A stretch of DNA of 64,000 nucleotides from Porphyromonas gingivicanis JCM 15907. Its GTDB lineage: Bacteria; Bacteroidota; Bacteroidia; Bacteroidales; Porphyromonadaceae. Both the position numbers and the translations under genes were made by a program. Position 1 is the first letter of the stretch. Every line of letters starts with the position of its first letter. Where the stretch lies: NCBI RefSeq assembly GCF_000614585.1, contig NZ_BAKX01000001.1, positions 1 through 64,000 on the forward strand, in the 5' to 3' direction. The notes under the pieces are model-generated. The model was given only the letters and a program-made list of their open reading frames with translations, did no database searches and was not told the origin of the DNA. Shown one piece after another: positions 40,295-50,371 of the stretch.

Positions 40295-40903
40295 ATGGCA
40301 AAGTATATTATGCAAGAAATGCCCGATATGCAGGGCAAAGGAAAGCAAATCAAATATCCTCGAATGCTCATTGAAGGTACCGTTGATTTGCACTCCATAG
40401 CTGAAAGAATAGCCAGAAATACAACTTTTGCAGTAGGAGAGGTTGAGGCGGTTGTCGGCATGGTGGCACAAGAAGTCGGACGTGTTATTGCCGAAGGGTA
40501 TTGCTTGAAAATAGAGGGTATAGGCGCCTTCTCGGCAAAACTTGGACTTAAAAAAGGAGCAGAAAGAGAGGCAGAGGAAGGAGGTAAACGCAATGCGCAG
40601 AGCATAGAGATTAGCAACGTACACTTCCAACCTGATAAAAGGTTGCTTAGTATTGCCAATAGTTACTGTGAATTGCAACGTAGCAAGGGGAAAACCTATA
40701 GCAGACCTAATGTTGATTTGGAGAAAAGGCTTGCCCTCGTACACGATTTCCTAAAAAACAAACCTTTCTTAAGATTGAGAGATTATGTTTTGCTGACAGG
40801 GGTTAGTTTAACTACAGCCTCTGTCGAATTGCGCAAGTTTGCAGCTCAGGGATTGCTCGCTGTCGAAGGAAAAGGAACACACAGCGTCTATGTATTGCCC
40901 TGA
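40295..40903 (+). CDS. HU/IHF-like DNA-binding protein with C-terminal helix-turn-helix extension
   Basis: 202 aa, about twice the length of HU. Residues about 20-125 follow the HU fold: a helical part (DLHSIAERIARNTTF, EVEAVVGMVAQEVGRVIAEG), then KIEGIGAFSAKLGLKKGAE and a strand-rich arm (SIEISNVHFQPDKRLL). This is the HU-like family of Bacteroidetes. Residues about 145-200 (FLRLRDYVLLTGVSLTTASV, then LLAVEGKGTHSVYVL) look like a winged helix-turn-helix. Likely a nucleoid-associated protein or dedicated regulator. The large inverted repeat just upstream suggests autoregulation; that is inference. Confidence 0.8.
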   Translation: MAKYIMQEMPDMQGKGKQIKYPRMLIEGTVDLHSIAERIARNTTFAVGEVEAVVGMVAQEVGRVIAEGYCLKIEGIGAFSAKLGLKKGAEREAEEGGKRNAQSIEISNVHFQPDKRLLSIANSYCELQRSKGKTYSRPNVDLEKRLALVHDFLKNKPFLRLRDYVLLTGVSLTTASVELRKFAAQGLLAVEGKGTHSVYVLP

Positions 40904-40935
40904 GTGCTCCAACTATTGCCCTACGTATTGCCCTA

Positions 40936-40980
40936 AAAAGAAAGAGGAGCCGACGGTTGTGAAATTGCCGACTCCTCTCT
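40936..40980. terminator. Terminator hairpin, copy A of a duplicated sequence
   Basis: AGAGGAG-rich stem pairing with CTCCTCT (40943-40978); T run on the minus strand (TTTCTTTTT). It ends the minus-strand lipoprotein gene and may also end the HU-like gene. Almost the same sequence recurs at 41776-41818. Confidence 0.7.
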
Positions 40981-41103
40981 TTAATCTATCCTTTGTTAGA
41001 ACATCCTACTTGATACCCGTAAAATTCGTTTTTAATAGACTTCAAAGGCATTGTCTTAGATATATCCCATTATAGCTTTCTAGGGGAAGTAGATTATACT
41101 ATT

Positions 41104-41688
41104 TCATTTAGAGTATAGTAAATCAAAAAAGCCATTCTCAATCTTCAGTGTTTTCGTCTTATCATGGATGGAGGTTACCTCTCCCGAAAATGTACCTGCT
41201 ACTTGTCGTTTTACACTATCAATATGATCTATTGTCCAAGAGAATTGCCCTTCTTCTGACTCATAACCACCAAATGTAGCTCCTCCCTCAACAATAGAGA
41301 TGACTCCACTATCCCATTTGAAAAGACCTGAGAAAGAAAATCTTGTAGGGTTAAATTGTTCTGATTTTCTATTCACCATAAAGTTTAAATAGTACAATCC
41401 TGCCTTTTCTCCAAAAACTTCTTGTCTTATAGAGGCTCTCCAAGTGGGAGGAACAAAAAAATGATTCTTGTTGGCACCTTTGGCTGGAAAAACGTAAGGC
41501 TTTCCATCAATTTCAAAGGCAATAATATCTGCTCCAGACTGTGTACGAGGAGGCATCTCAGTAAAGAATAACGAATCATCATTGATCCGATAGGTATGTT
41601 TGGGGCCTTTAATCCACCAACAAGAACTTAATGTAGAGAGGATAACTAAAAAGCCCCCTACCAGCTTAATTAAGAGTTTTGTGTTCAT
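41104..41688 (-). CDS. Hypothetical lipoprotein
   Basis: 194 aa. Lipoprotein signal with lipobox LSSC near residue 23. The body is beta-rich: IIAFEIDGKPYVFPAKG in the first half and VAGTFSGEVTSIHDK, then LKIENGFFDLLYS at the end. This ending recalls small Bacteroidetes lipoproteins such as DUF6252, a weak resemblance only. The gene is bracketed by two near-identical terminator hairpins (40936-40980 and 41776-41818), so it may have entered by duplication or insertion next to pflA. No function is proposed. Confidence 0.7.
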   Translation of the reverse strand: MNTKLLIKLVGGFLVILSTLSSCWWIKGPKHTYRINDDSLFFTEMPPRTQSGADIIAFEIDGKPYVFPAKGANKNHFFVPPTWRASIRQEVFGEKAGLYYLNFMVNRKSEQFNPTRFSFSGLFKWDSGVISIVEGGATFGGYESEEGQFSWTIDHIDSVKRQVAGTFSGEVTSIHDKTKTLKIENGFFDLLYSK

Positions 41689-41775
41689 AGTGTTGTTTTG
41701 ATAAGTGTTTGTGGTGCGAATATATAAAAAAGAATCAAAGCAAATATCTTTTTTACCATTCCTTAAACTTGGATA

Positions 41776-41818
41776 TAAAAAGAGGAGCCGACGGTTGTGA
41801 ATTTGTCGACTCCTCTCT
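41776..41818 (-). terminator. Terminator of pflBA, copy B of a duplicated sequence
   Basis: Stem AGAGGAGCCGAC / GTCGACTCCTCT with one G-T type pair (41781-41816), followed on the minus strand by TTTTTAT. The first 21 nt of the stem-loop are identical to copy A at 40943. Confidence 0.82.
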
Positions 41819-41852
41819 CTTTATTAAATGCTTTCGAACTGTTGAAGGCTTC

Positions 41853-42595
41853 TTATTGCGACCAAACGTTCTTGAAGTATTTCGATAGAATAGCTTTGGC
41901 AGCTTCTACCTCTTCGTGCGAAGGCTCTCTCACTGCCTCCAATTGTAGGTAGCCCCCATGGATTCATACTTATGTTTGCCATACGTGTGGTAGGGTAACA
42001 CCTCTACTCGGTCTATGTTTTCATACTGCGAGAAGTGAGTGCCCAACGCCTCCAAGTCTTCGGCAAAGTCTGTATAGCCTGGTACCAATACATATCTCAA
42101 GCGAACGGGCTTGTGGATAGAGGCGAGGTACTCGGCGGTCTTCAGGACTTGCGCATTGTCTCTCTGTGTGATGGTCTTGTGACGGGTAGGATTAAATTCC
42201 TTACAGTCCAATAGTACCATATCGACAAGCGAAAAGAGCTCTCGGACGTGGTCATTGGCGATGCTCCCGTTCGTGTCGATGCAGATGTGGATGCCATTCT
42301 CCCTGAGCATACGGCACAGAGGGATAAGCTCCTTGGCTTGTACCGTGGGTTCGCCTCCACTGAAAGTAATACCACCACGTTTGCCGAAGAAGGGCTTTTC
42401 GCTGACAGCTCGGCGTAGTATCTCTTCAGAAGGTACCATCTTCCCTCCCGAACCAATGGGAATCGTGTCGGGGTTGGCACAGTAAAGGCACTCGAAGTTA
42501 CACCCCTGCAAGAAGACGACGAGCCGGAGACCCGGCCCGTCGAATGTACCCATAGATTCAAAAGAATGTACCCTAATAGGAAACGTTTCTTCCAT
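41853..42595 (-). CDS. pflA: Pyruvate formate-lyase activating enzyme, frameshift
   Basis: Radical SAM enzyme that makes the glycyl radical in PflB. Cluster motif GCNFECLYC (CxxxCxxC, about residue 30), GGITFSGGEPTVQ for SAM binding, and the C-terminal EVLPYHTYGKHKYE. As given, it ends ATYNWRQ at 41930. Restoring one T at 41941-41942 (AATTG to AATTTG) reads YNLEAVREPSHEEVEAAKA and stops at 41853, giving 247 aa, the family length. It lies 2 bp after pflB, so they are one operon. Confidence 0.91.
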
Positions 42596-42597
42596 GC

Positions 42598-44824
42598 TTA
42601 ACGCAAACGTTGATGGAACGAACGAGAGATAACCTCCAACTGGTGCTCACGGCTTAGCTTGATGAAGTTCACGGCATAGCCCGATACTCGGATGGTTAGC
42701 TGTGGATAGTTTTCTGGGTGTTCCATAGCATCTTCGAGCATCTCTCTGTTTAATACATTGACATTGAGGTGGTGCGCTCCTTTGCTAAAGTAGCCATCCA
42801 TCATGCTGGTCAAGTTCTCGATTTGCTCTTCTCTGTTAGACCCTAAAGAGTGAGGAATGATAGAGAAGGTGTTACTGATACCATCTTCGGCATCGGTATA
42901 ATTCAACTTTGCAACTGAAGTAAGTGAGGCAATTGCTCCGTGGTTATCACGTCCGTGCATTGGGTTAGCACCGGGTGCAAAAGCAACTCCCTTTTCACGA
43001 CCATCAGGTGTAGCTCCCGTCTTCTTACCATACATTACGTTACTTGTAATGGTAAGTACCGAGAGGGTAGGTTGTGCATTCTTGTAGATAGGCAACGCCT
43101 TAAGCATTTGGCTGAAAGTGTGGGTTACTTCCTTAGCAATCATATCTACACGGTCATCGTCGTTACCATAGCATGGATATTCTCCACTGTGTCGAAGCCT
43201 TCTGTAAGCCTTGTTCGTTACGCTTAGCAGTAACCTTGGCAAACTTGATAGCTGAGAGTGAGTCGGCAACGATAGAGAGTCCTGCTACTCCGTAAGCAAG
43301 GTTGATAGCTGGGTCTGTATCGATGAAAGCCATCTGAGCACGTTCGTAGTAATACTTATCGTGCATGTAGTGGATGATGTTCATTGACTCATTGTACACG
43401 CGAGCTACTTGCTTGAGTACGAGGAGGTAGTTAGCCCACACTTCGTCGAAGTTTAATACATCGCTCTTAAGTTCAGGGATACCTTCGATGAGTTTAGTGC
43501 CTGTAAATTCGCAACGTCCTCCGTTGATAGCCAAAAGTAAGGCTTTTGCCAAGTTGGTACGAGCACCGAAGAACTGAATTTGCTTACCAATCTCTTGGAA
43601 AGATACACAGCAAGCGATCCCGTAGTCGTCGCTACAACGAGTAGCACGCATAAGGTCGTCGTTTTCGTACTGTATAGAAGAGGTTTCTATAGATACTTGT
43701 GCACAGAAATCCTTGAACCCTTGTGGCAAGTCTTGACTCCAAAGAATCGTGAGGTTAGGCTCGGGGCTGGGACCAAGATTGTATAGTGTTTGGAGGAAGC
43801 GGAATGAAGTCTTAGTCACTTTATGACGACCATCTACGAGGCAGCCACCGACAGACTCGGTTACCCATGTGGGGTCTCCTGCAAAAATTTCGTTGTAAGA
43901 GTTCATACGCAAGTGACGTACCATACGTAACTTGATAACGAACTGGTCGATGAGTTCCTGTGCTAAAGTTTCGCTCAAACCTCTATGATCCATATCGTAT
44001 TGGATGTAAATGTCGAGGAATGAAGATACGTTACCGAGAGACATCGCAGCTCCGTCTTGGTCTTTAATGGCAGCGAGGTAAGCGAAGTAAACCCATTGTA
44101 CTGCTTCTGTGGCATTGAGAGCTGGGCGACGTACATCGAAGCCATAGGCAGCAGCCATTTGAGTAATCTCTTTAAGGGCTTTGATTTGTTCGCTGACTTC
44201 TTCGCGGAGGCGGATAGTATGCTCGGTCATAGGACCTACCAACTTGTGCAAGTCTTCCTCCTTGGCTTGGATCAAACGGTCACTTCCGTAGAGTGCCAAA
44301 CGGCGGTAGTCTCCAATCACACGTCCACGTGCATAGTTGTCGGGAAGTCCTGTGAGGAAGCCTAATGAGCGGAATTGACGGATTTCTTCGGTATAAGCGT
44401 CGAAAACTCCATCGTTGTGTGTTTTACGATAATGTGTGAAGATGTCTTTTACACGTTCGTCTACGTGGAGCCCATTCTCCTCGACAGCTTTCTCTACTAC
44501 TTTGTAGCCACCGAAAGGTTTCATTGCTCTACGCAATACTTCGTCTGTTTGTAGTCCGAAAACAACTTCGTTTTCTTTATCAATGTATCCAGGGGCAAAA
44601 GAGGTTATCGTTGAGATTGTCTTGGTGTCGATGGAGCGCACTCCATTGTTTTCACGCTCTTCTTTTAGAGCTGTAAGACACTTCTGCCATACCGCTTTTG
44701 TCTTTTCTGTAGCGGGTGCAAGGAAAGAGGCATCTCCATCGTAGGGAGATACGTTCTTAGAAACAAAATCGCGGACATTTATCTCTTCTTGCCAAAGTCC
44801 GCCAACAAAATCCATTACATCCAT
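42598..44824 (-). CDS. pflB: Formate C-acetyltransferase (pyruvate formate-lyase), two frameshifts
   Basis: Converts pyruvate and CoA to acetyl-CoA and formate without oxygen. Catalytic cysteine pair in [11 protein letters not shown] (about residue 410) and glycyl-radical motif [13 protein letters not shown] near the C-terminus. Two deletions close together break the frame near 43205 and 43184; repair reads a [15 protein letters not shown] segment and gives 742 aa, as expected for PFL. I choose the ATG at 44824 (44815 is an alternative) because the longer frame up to 44932 adds an unrelated Cys- and Tyr-rich stretch. Operon with pflA. Confidence 0.91.
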
Positions 44825-45201
44825 AAAATCAATAAATATATAACTGTATCTATAATCGTTGCAGTTGTAGAATTTGCAAAACACGCATTGCAAATTCGAC
44901 TGCAAAGAAAATACTTTATTGGTAAATAACAACTATGTTTTTTGCTTTTCCTGCGAAATGTTGCTTTGAGGGTTACAATATTTCTCCAACCCTTATTATT
45001 ACTATCCTCATAAGGGGTTAGTATGTTTCGGGAAAAAGTGTTTTTCGGTACCCTGTTTTGGGTATTTTTTTGTGTTTTGGAAAAAATCTGAGGAAAATGA
45101 GTGGAAGCGTTGAGTGAGCTCTTGCTAAAGGAGAGAAAAGTTTTTTGTCGAGAAAAATGGCTCTTTGTAAAACAATGATTACTACCTATTTGATAAATAC
45201 T
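44825..45201. other. Divergent intergenic region between pflB and glycan operon
   Basis: Holds an imperfect hairpin AACCCTTAT / ATAAGGGGTT (about 44992-45019) and a short terminator-like element at 45049-45071. No protein gene is visible. Confidence 0.5.
45049..45071 (+). terminator. Weak terminator-like hairpin
   Basis: TACCC-TGTTTT-GGGTA, 5-bp stem with a run of seven T after it. No gene on the plus strand lies before it, so it could end a small RNA or be chance. Confidence 0.3.
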
Positions 45202-45209
45202 TACCTTTG
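45202..45209 (+). promoter_or_regulatory. -7 box of the glycan operon
   Basis: TACCTTTG, perfect TAnnTTTG, about 215 nt before the ATG at 45424. No clear -33 box. It implies a long leader. Confidence 0.5.
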
Positions 45210-45286
45210 CACTCGTGTTGAACAGGGTAGAGAGCCCTCTTCACTGTAAGACTGCCAAATCTTATCAAAACGAAATAAACCGTGCG

Positions 45287-45309
45287 GAAAATTCCTTGAA
45301 AGGATTTTT
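45287..45309 (+). promoter_or_regulatory. Hairpin in the glycan operon leader
   Basis: AAAATTCCTT / AAGGATTTT-type stem with a short loop and trailing Ts, about 80-100 nt into the predicted leader. It could act as an attenuator; inference only. Confidence 0.3.
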
Positions 45310-45423
45310 CTTGAGGAGCAAAAGGATACATGGAACGCACCTAGTGTCATTTCAATAGATTGGGTAATTTTTAATATTCTGGATAAATTCACAGAGAAAG
45401 GCAATTGAAAGATTAATCGGGCT

Positions 45424-46703
45424 ATGAACTTACAATTAGAGCAGGTGAAAATCGCTGTTATAGGTCTTGGCTATGTTGGTCTACCTTTGGCTCGTCTTTT
45501 TGCAACGAAATTCCCCACAATCGGTTTTGATATTAGTAAGAAACGCTGTGAAGAGTTGATGCAAGGACATGATACTACTCTTGAAGTTTCTGATGAGCTC
45601 TTGCAGAAAGCTGTAGAAGAGCATGGATTATTGTTTACCTCGGACATAGAGAAGATTCGCTCTTGTAACTTCTATGTTGTAGCAGTACCGACCCCTGTAG
45701 ATTACAATCATACCCCCGACTTGCAACCTCTTTTGGATGCCAGCGAATATGTTGGAAAGGTCATTCAGCGAGGAGATATAGTTGTTTATGAGAGTACGGT
45801 TTATCCAGGAGTAACAGAGGATGAGTGTATTCCTGTGGTTGCCAAGGTCTCGGGGCTTTCTTACAACAAGGATTTTTTCGTAGGCTATAGTCCAGAGCGA
45901 GTAAACCCTGGAGATAGAGAACACACAATAGAGAAAATAAAAAAGGTGGTCTCGGGCTCTACTCCAGAAGTTGCAGATTATATAGATGCTGTTTATAATT
46001 CAGTTTTGCTAAATGGAACCCATAGAGCATCGTCTATAAAAGTTGCAGAGGCTTCCAAAATAATCGAAAATGCACAGAGAGATGTTAATATCGCCTTTAT
46101 GAACGAGGTGATGAAAATCTTCGATGCTATGGAGATTAATACCTACGAAGTTCTCGAAGCTGCAAAGACAAAATGGAACTTTTTACCCTTCAAACCGGGG
46201 CTTGTTGGCGGTCACTGTATAGGGGTCGATCCCTATTATCTTATCCAAAGAGCTCAAGTATATGGAGTGCTCCCGAGAGTAATGATTTCTGCAAGAAGAC
46301 TTAATGATAGTATGGGCACTTATGTTGCCATGCAGACCATTAAGAAGATGAATAAAGCGGGAGTTTTGGTAAAGGATGCTCGAGTACTGATTTTAGGATT
46401 TACGTTTAAAGAGAACTGCCCCGACATAAGAAATACCAAAGTTGTTGATATATACACCACTTTCAGAGAGTACACCGACAACATTACTATTTGTGACCCG
46501 TGGGTAGATGCCTCTGTAGTAAGGAAAACATATGGAATAGAGATACGTAAGGCAATACCCACAACTCGTTTTGATGCTATTATTGTAGCAGTGGCTCATA
46601 AAGACTTTGTGAGTGTAGACTTAAGAGAGAGAATTGTCCCGAATGGTGTGATTTACGATATCAGAGGCTTAAACTTACAAATTACACCTCAAATAGACGG
46701 TAA
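45424..46703 (+). CDS. UDP-N-acetyl-hexosamine 6-dehydrogenase (UDP-Glc/GDP-Man dehydrogenase family)
   Basis: Oxidises C6 of a UDP-HexNAc to a uronic acid with 2 NAD. Rossmann motif IGLGYVGLPLA at the N-terminus, NAFMNE-type helix (NIAFMNEVMKI), catalytic cysteine in GGHCIGVDPYYL (about 265), and C-terminal UDP-binding part ending YDIRGLN. Closest style is WbpO/TviB/WecC. In the given sequence the frame runs on without a stop into the flippase (954 aa in all). Restoring one G at 46699-46700 makes GAC GGG TAA, ending the enzyme at QIDG after 426 aa, the usual family length. I therefore annotate two genes. First gene of the glycan operon; P. gingivalis has a related dehydrogenase in its anionic LPS locus. 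Confidence 0.83.
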
Positions 46704-46731
46704 TTTCGCCCCATTATATACAGACAGCTTT

Positions 46732-48288
46732 ATGATAACTCAGAAGAAAAGTCGTACCGACAATAGCCTGCAGAATACAAAGATTTCTTTGCTATTTTAT
46801 ATTTTGACATTGGCAACGACATTCTTCTCTCGAAAAATCTTTATTGATTGTTTAGGGACCGAGGTGTTGGGGTTGAACACCACCATTATTAATCTTTTAG
46901 GTCTCCTAAATTTGACGGAACTGGGAATTGGTTCGGCTGTTTCTTTTGCTCTTTACAAACCCTTGTTTGAGAATGATTCTAAAAGCATACGTGAGATTAT
47001 CTCTATACAGGGTTGGTTGTATAAGAATATTGCGATTTTTATAATCTGTGGGGCTGTGCTTTTGATGCTTTTCTTCCCCCTGATATTCCAGAAAACAAGT
47101 TTACCTCTATGGTATGCTTATAGTACATTTTTGGTACTATTATTTTCCTCTCTCCTAGGCTATTTCGTTAACTATAAGCAGATAATTCTTTCTGCCGATC
47201 AAAAGCAGTACAAAATAACTCTGGTAACTAAAGGACTCACCCTTATAAAGATAATTGCTCAGATTGTTGTAATCTACTTTTCTTTGTGGGGATATCAAGG
47301 TTGGCTTTTGTTTGAATTTCTATTTTCTCTTGTTATAGCATGGGGATTAGACTATCTAGTAAAGAAAAACTATCCGTGGTTAAAAACCTCTTGTTCTGAG
47401 GGCAAAGCTGTCTATAAGGAGCATAATCTAATTTTGACTAAAACGAAGCAGATCTTTTTTCATAGAATTGCAGGGTACGTGCTTAATCAAACCTCTCCTT
47501 TGATAATCTATGCTTACACTACCTTAACCCTTGTTGCAGTGTATGGAAACTACATGTTGATTGTTTCGGGCGTTATCTCTCTCTTGGTATCTGTTTTTAG
47601 TGGAATAGTACCAACATTGGGAAATCTTGTAGCAGAGGGAAAACAAGAGTCCATTGTTAGAGTATTTAGGGAATATTTTGCTTGTAGAATGCTCATAGGA
47701 GGCGTTGTCACCTATTGTTTGTGGGTAGCTGGTGGTGCCTTTGTTGCTTTATGGGTTGGGGCAGAGTATGTTTTAGAAGACATTTCTTTTCTGCTCATTG
47801 TTATAATCTGCTTTATTAATATCACTCGTATTAGCGATGATTTCTTGGTTGCATATGGTCTTTTTAGGGATATATGGGCCCCCATTGCAGAAGCCTGTAT
47901 TAATTTGGGATTGTCAATCTTGTTAGGATATTATCTTTCTCTTCCAGGAGTTTTAATTGGGGCCTTAGTGAGCCTTGTTCTTATAGTGCTCATCTGGAAA
48001 CCCTATTTCTTGTGTAAAAAGGCTTTGATGATTTCTGTACGCAAGTACTATTTGATGTATATGGCTTACTGTTTTATCCTGTTAGTAACAGCTTTTGTTA
48101 CTAGTCGATTGTTAGGTGCGATAAGTGTACAGACTGGTTTTTCTTGGGGAGAGTGGATCTTTTTTGTATTTAAACATATGGTAGTATTCTTCCTTATGTC
48201 TTATTTGCTCATTCTCTCTTTCGACAGAGGAATGAGAGACTTTTCTATGCGTTTATTCCATATTGTAAGAGTTAAGTTTAGTTTTTAA
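46732..48288 (+). CDS. Polysaccharide flippase (Wzx/MATE-like)
   Basis: 518 aa if started at the ATG at 46732, 28 bp after the restored dehydrogenase stop. About 12-14 hydrophobic helices. The N-terminal FYILTLATTFFSRKIFIDCLG and LNTTIINLLGLLNLTELGIG follow the polysaccharide-biosynthesis flippase family of Bacteroidetes. It moves undecaprenyl-linked repeat units across the inner membrane. As given, the frame is continuous with the dehydrogenase; a true fusion would be most unusual because the dehydrogenase is soluble and Wzx is integral. Confidence 0.82.
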   Translation: MITQKKSRTDNSLQNTKISLLFYILTLATTFFSRKIFIDCLGTEVLGLNTTIINLLGLLNLTELGIGSAVSFALYKPLFENDSKSIREIISIQGWLYKNIAIFIICGAVLLMLFFPLIFQKTSLPLWYAYSTFLVLLFSSLLGYFVNYKQIILSADQKQYKITLVTKGLTLIKIIAQIVVIYFSLWGYQGWLLFEFLFSLVIAWGLDYLVKKNYPWLKTSCSEGKAVYKEHNLILTKTKQIFFHRIAGYVLNQTSPLIIYAYTTLTLVAVYGNYMLIVSGVISLLVSVFSGIVPTLGNLVAEGKQESIVRVFREYFACRMLIGGVVTYCLWVAGGAFVALWVGAEYVLEDISFLLIVIICFINITRISDDFLVAYGLFRDIWAPIAEACINLGLSILLGYYLSLPGVLIGALVSLVLIVLIWKPYFLCKKALMISVRKYYLMYMAYCFILLVTAFVTSRLLGAISVQTGFSWGEWIFFVFKHMVVFFLMSYLLILSFDRGMRDFSMRLFHIVRVKFSF

Positions 48289-48292
48289 GAAT

Positions 48293-49234
48293 ATGAATCC
48301 AGAACCCATTCTTTCGATAATAGTACCTGTTTATAAGGTAGAGCCTTTTTTGAGAAAATGTATACAGAGTATTTTGGATCAATCTTTCTCAGACTTTGAA
48401 TTGATATTAGTGGATGATGGTTCTCCAGATAGTTGTGGGACTATTTGCGATGAATATGCTCAAAAGGATACTCGTGTCCAAGTAATACATAAGGAAAATG
48501 GAGGGCTGAGTTCGGCGCGTAACGCAGGTTTGGAAGTTGCTCGGGGAAATTTTATTTCTTTTATAGACAGTGATGATTATATTTCTTCCGATTTTTATCA
48601 ATCCAATATTGCTTACCTACAAAAACATACAGACGTTGATATGATTGTAATACCTGTTGTTTTAGAGGAAGAAAAAACAGGTATACAAAAGCCTTTCTTC
48701 GGCAATTCTATGCCTTGTACAATTGAGGGGAAAGAAGATATTATCAACTTTTTATGGTCTGGTCACTTCTTACTATTACAGTCTGGGATTTATAGAGCAT
48801 CTATATGGGGAGATATTCGATTCCCGTTGGGAATGCTTCACGAAGATTCATTTATTCTCCCTGATTTGGCAGAGAGAGTGAAGAAGATAAAAGTTTCTGC
48901 AGAGGGAGTGCACTATTACTTGAAGAGGGAGGGGGCAATAACTTCTTCTCGTAGTGCGAAGAAATCAAGAGATATGATGAATGTGGCTTGGCGAGGTCTT
49001 GATTATTTGAAGCAATATCCCAATTCTTATATTTACAACCATAGGCTTTTAGGCTTTGTTCTTTCCTTGTGGAAAAGCAAATCTGTTTTCCCGAGAGAGG
49101 AGTATAGGAGTAATATAGCTCGTTTATTTTCCTATCCTTTTTGTATAAAGCCTATATTTACTACCTCCAAAGTAACTTTGAAGGAGAAAGCTTTTGGACT
49201 TTTCTATCTTTGTTTACGACAGTTTAAATCGTAA
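48293..49234 (+). CDS. Family 2 glycosyltransferase
   Basis: 313 aa. GT-A fold: SIIVPVYKVEPFLRKCIQSI opening, LVDDGSPDSCG, NGGLSSARNAGLEVARG and the metal-binding SFIDSDDY (DxD-like). It adds one sugar to the lipid-linked glycan in the cytoplasm; donor and acceptor unknown. The C-terminal part includes HEDSFILPDLAERV, typical of the EpsH/CpsI type. 4 bp after the flippase stop. Confidence 0.92.
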   Translation: MNPEPILSIIVPVYKVEPFLRKCIQSILDQSFSDFELILVDDGSPDSCGTICDEYAQKDTRVQVIHKENGGLSSARNAGLEVARGNFISFIDSDDYISSDFYQSNIAYLQKHTDVDMIVIPVVLEEEKTGIQKPFFGNSMPCTIEGKEDIINFLWSGHFLLLQSGIYRASIWGDIRFPLGMLHEDSFILPDLAERVKKIKVSAEGVHYYLKREGAITSSRSAKKSRDMMNVAWRGLDYLKQYPNSYIYNHRLLGFVLSLWKSKSVFPREEYRSNIARLFSYPFCIKPIFTTSKVTLKEKAFGLFYLCLRQFKS

Positions 49235-49270
49235 CTTCGAAAATCCTCATCTTACACTTTCAAGAAGAAG

Positions 49271-50355
49271 ATGTTTGAATATATTCTAGTTCTGTCTTTG
49301 GGCATTTTTTTAGCATCTACTTGCCTTTTTAATTGTCCTCCAAAAGTACATCGTAACCTCCTGTTTGGGTTAGTACTATGTTGCGGATTTATTGTAGGAG
49401 GGAGGGATATGCTTGGAGGATATGATGTTTATAACTATGTGAACTATTTTGATACATGCCCAACAATAATAGAACTCTTAAGTGGAAATAGCTCTAATAG
49501 ACCTATTTTTGAATATGAGCCATTGTATTTCTTCTTGAATGTACTATTGAAATCAATATCATCAAATAAGTATTTCTTTTTATTCTCTACTGCAATGATA
49601 TCTTATCTCTTTTTATTCCTTGCTGTAAAGAATAAAAGTATGGAGGGATTATATTGCTGTTGCTTCTTGCAAAATTCTTTATAGTGAGTTTTATTTATAT
49701 CCGACAGTTTCTTTCCATAACTATTTTGTGGTTTGCTTTTACTCATTATTTAGAACGAGAAAAGTCTTATCGTTATATCTTATGGGTTGTTGTAGCTAGC
49801 TTATTTCACTATTCCGCTATAATAGCTTTGTGTATAGTGCCTTTCCGAAAAGTGCATTTAAAGAAAATGCATTTTGTTATATTTCTGTCTATAGGTTTAG
49901 CGATAGGTATGCTTGGCTTTTTAAAGCCTGTGGGCTTATTTTTAGGGGAGCTTTCGAATAGTGAAAAAGTTTTATCCTATTCTTCTTCTGATATTGTAGA
50001 TGCGCATTGGCTTTATTTGATTGAGGTCTTGGGTGTTAGTCTACTTTTTTTGATTCAATATAACTCCCTAAGGAAAAAAATCTCTCCATTACATTTCAAT
50101 ACTTTCATCTTTTATTTGTTCTGGACCGCTTTGACATTAAAAGATCCTGGTTTTTTACGTTTACAATGGTTTTTTTATTGGGGCTTTGCCAGTACAATTC
50201 CCTTAATGATTCTGAATTTCCCAATTAAGCAAGTTCGACATCTTTTGTTTTCCCTGCTATGTCTTTATGCCATAGTTTTTTATTTTAGAAATGTAACATT
50301 AAGGGATGATGGAGCTTTTATCCCTTATAAAGCATTTTATCAAGATTCATATTGA
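49271..50355 (+). CDS. EpsG/Wzy-like polysaccharide polymerase, frameshift
   Basis: Integral membrane protein with about ten hydrophobic segments and the EpsG-type elements GGRDMLGGYDVYNY near residue 40, YIRQFLSITILWFAF and SLFHYSAIIAL in the middle. Such proteins link repeat units. The frame breaks near 49650; restoring one T reads EGLLLLLLAKFFIVSFIYIR and gives 361 aa. Identity as the Wzy polymerase of this operon is inferred from topology and place. Confidence 0.78.
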
Positions 50356-50371
50356 AAACTATTAAGAGCAG

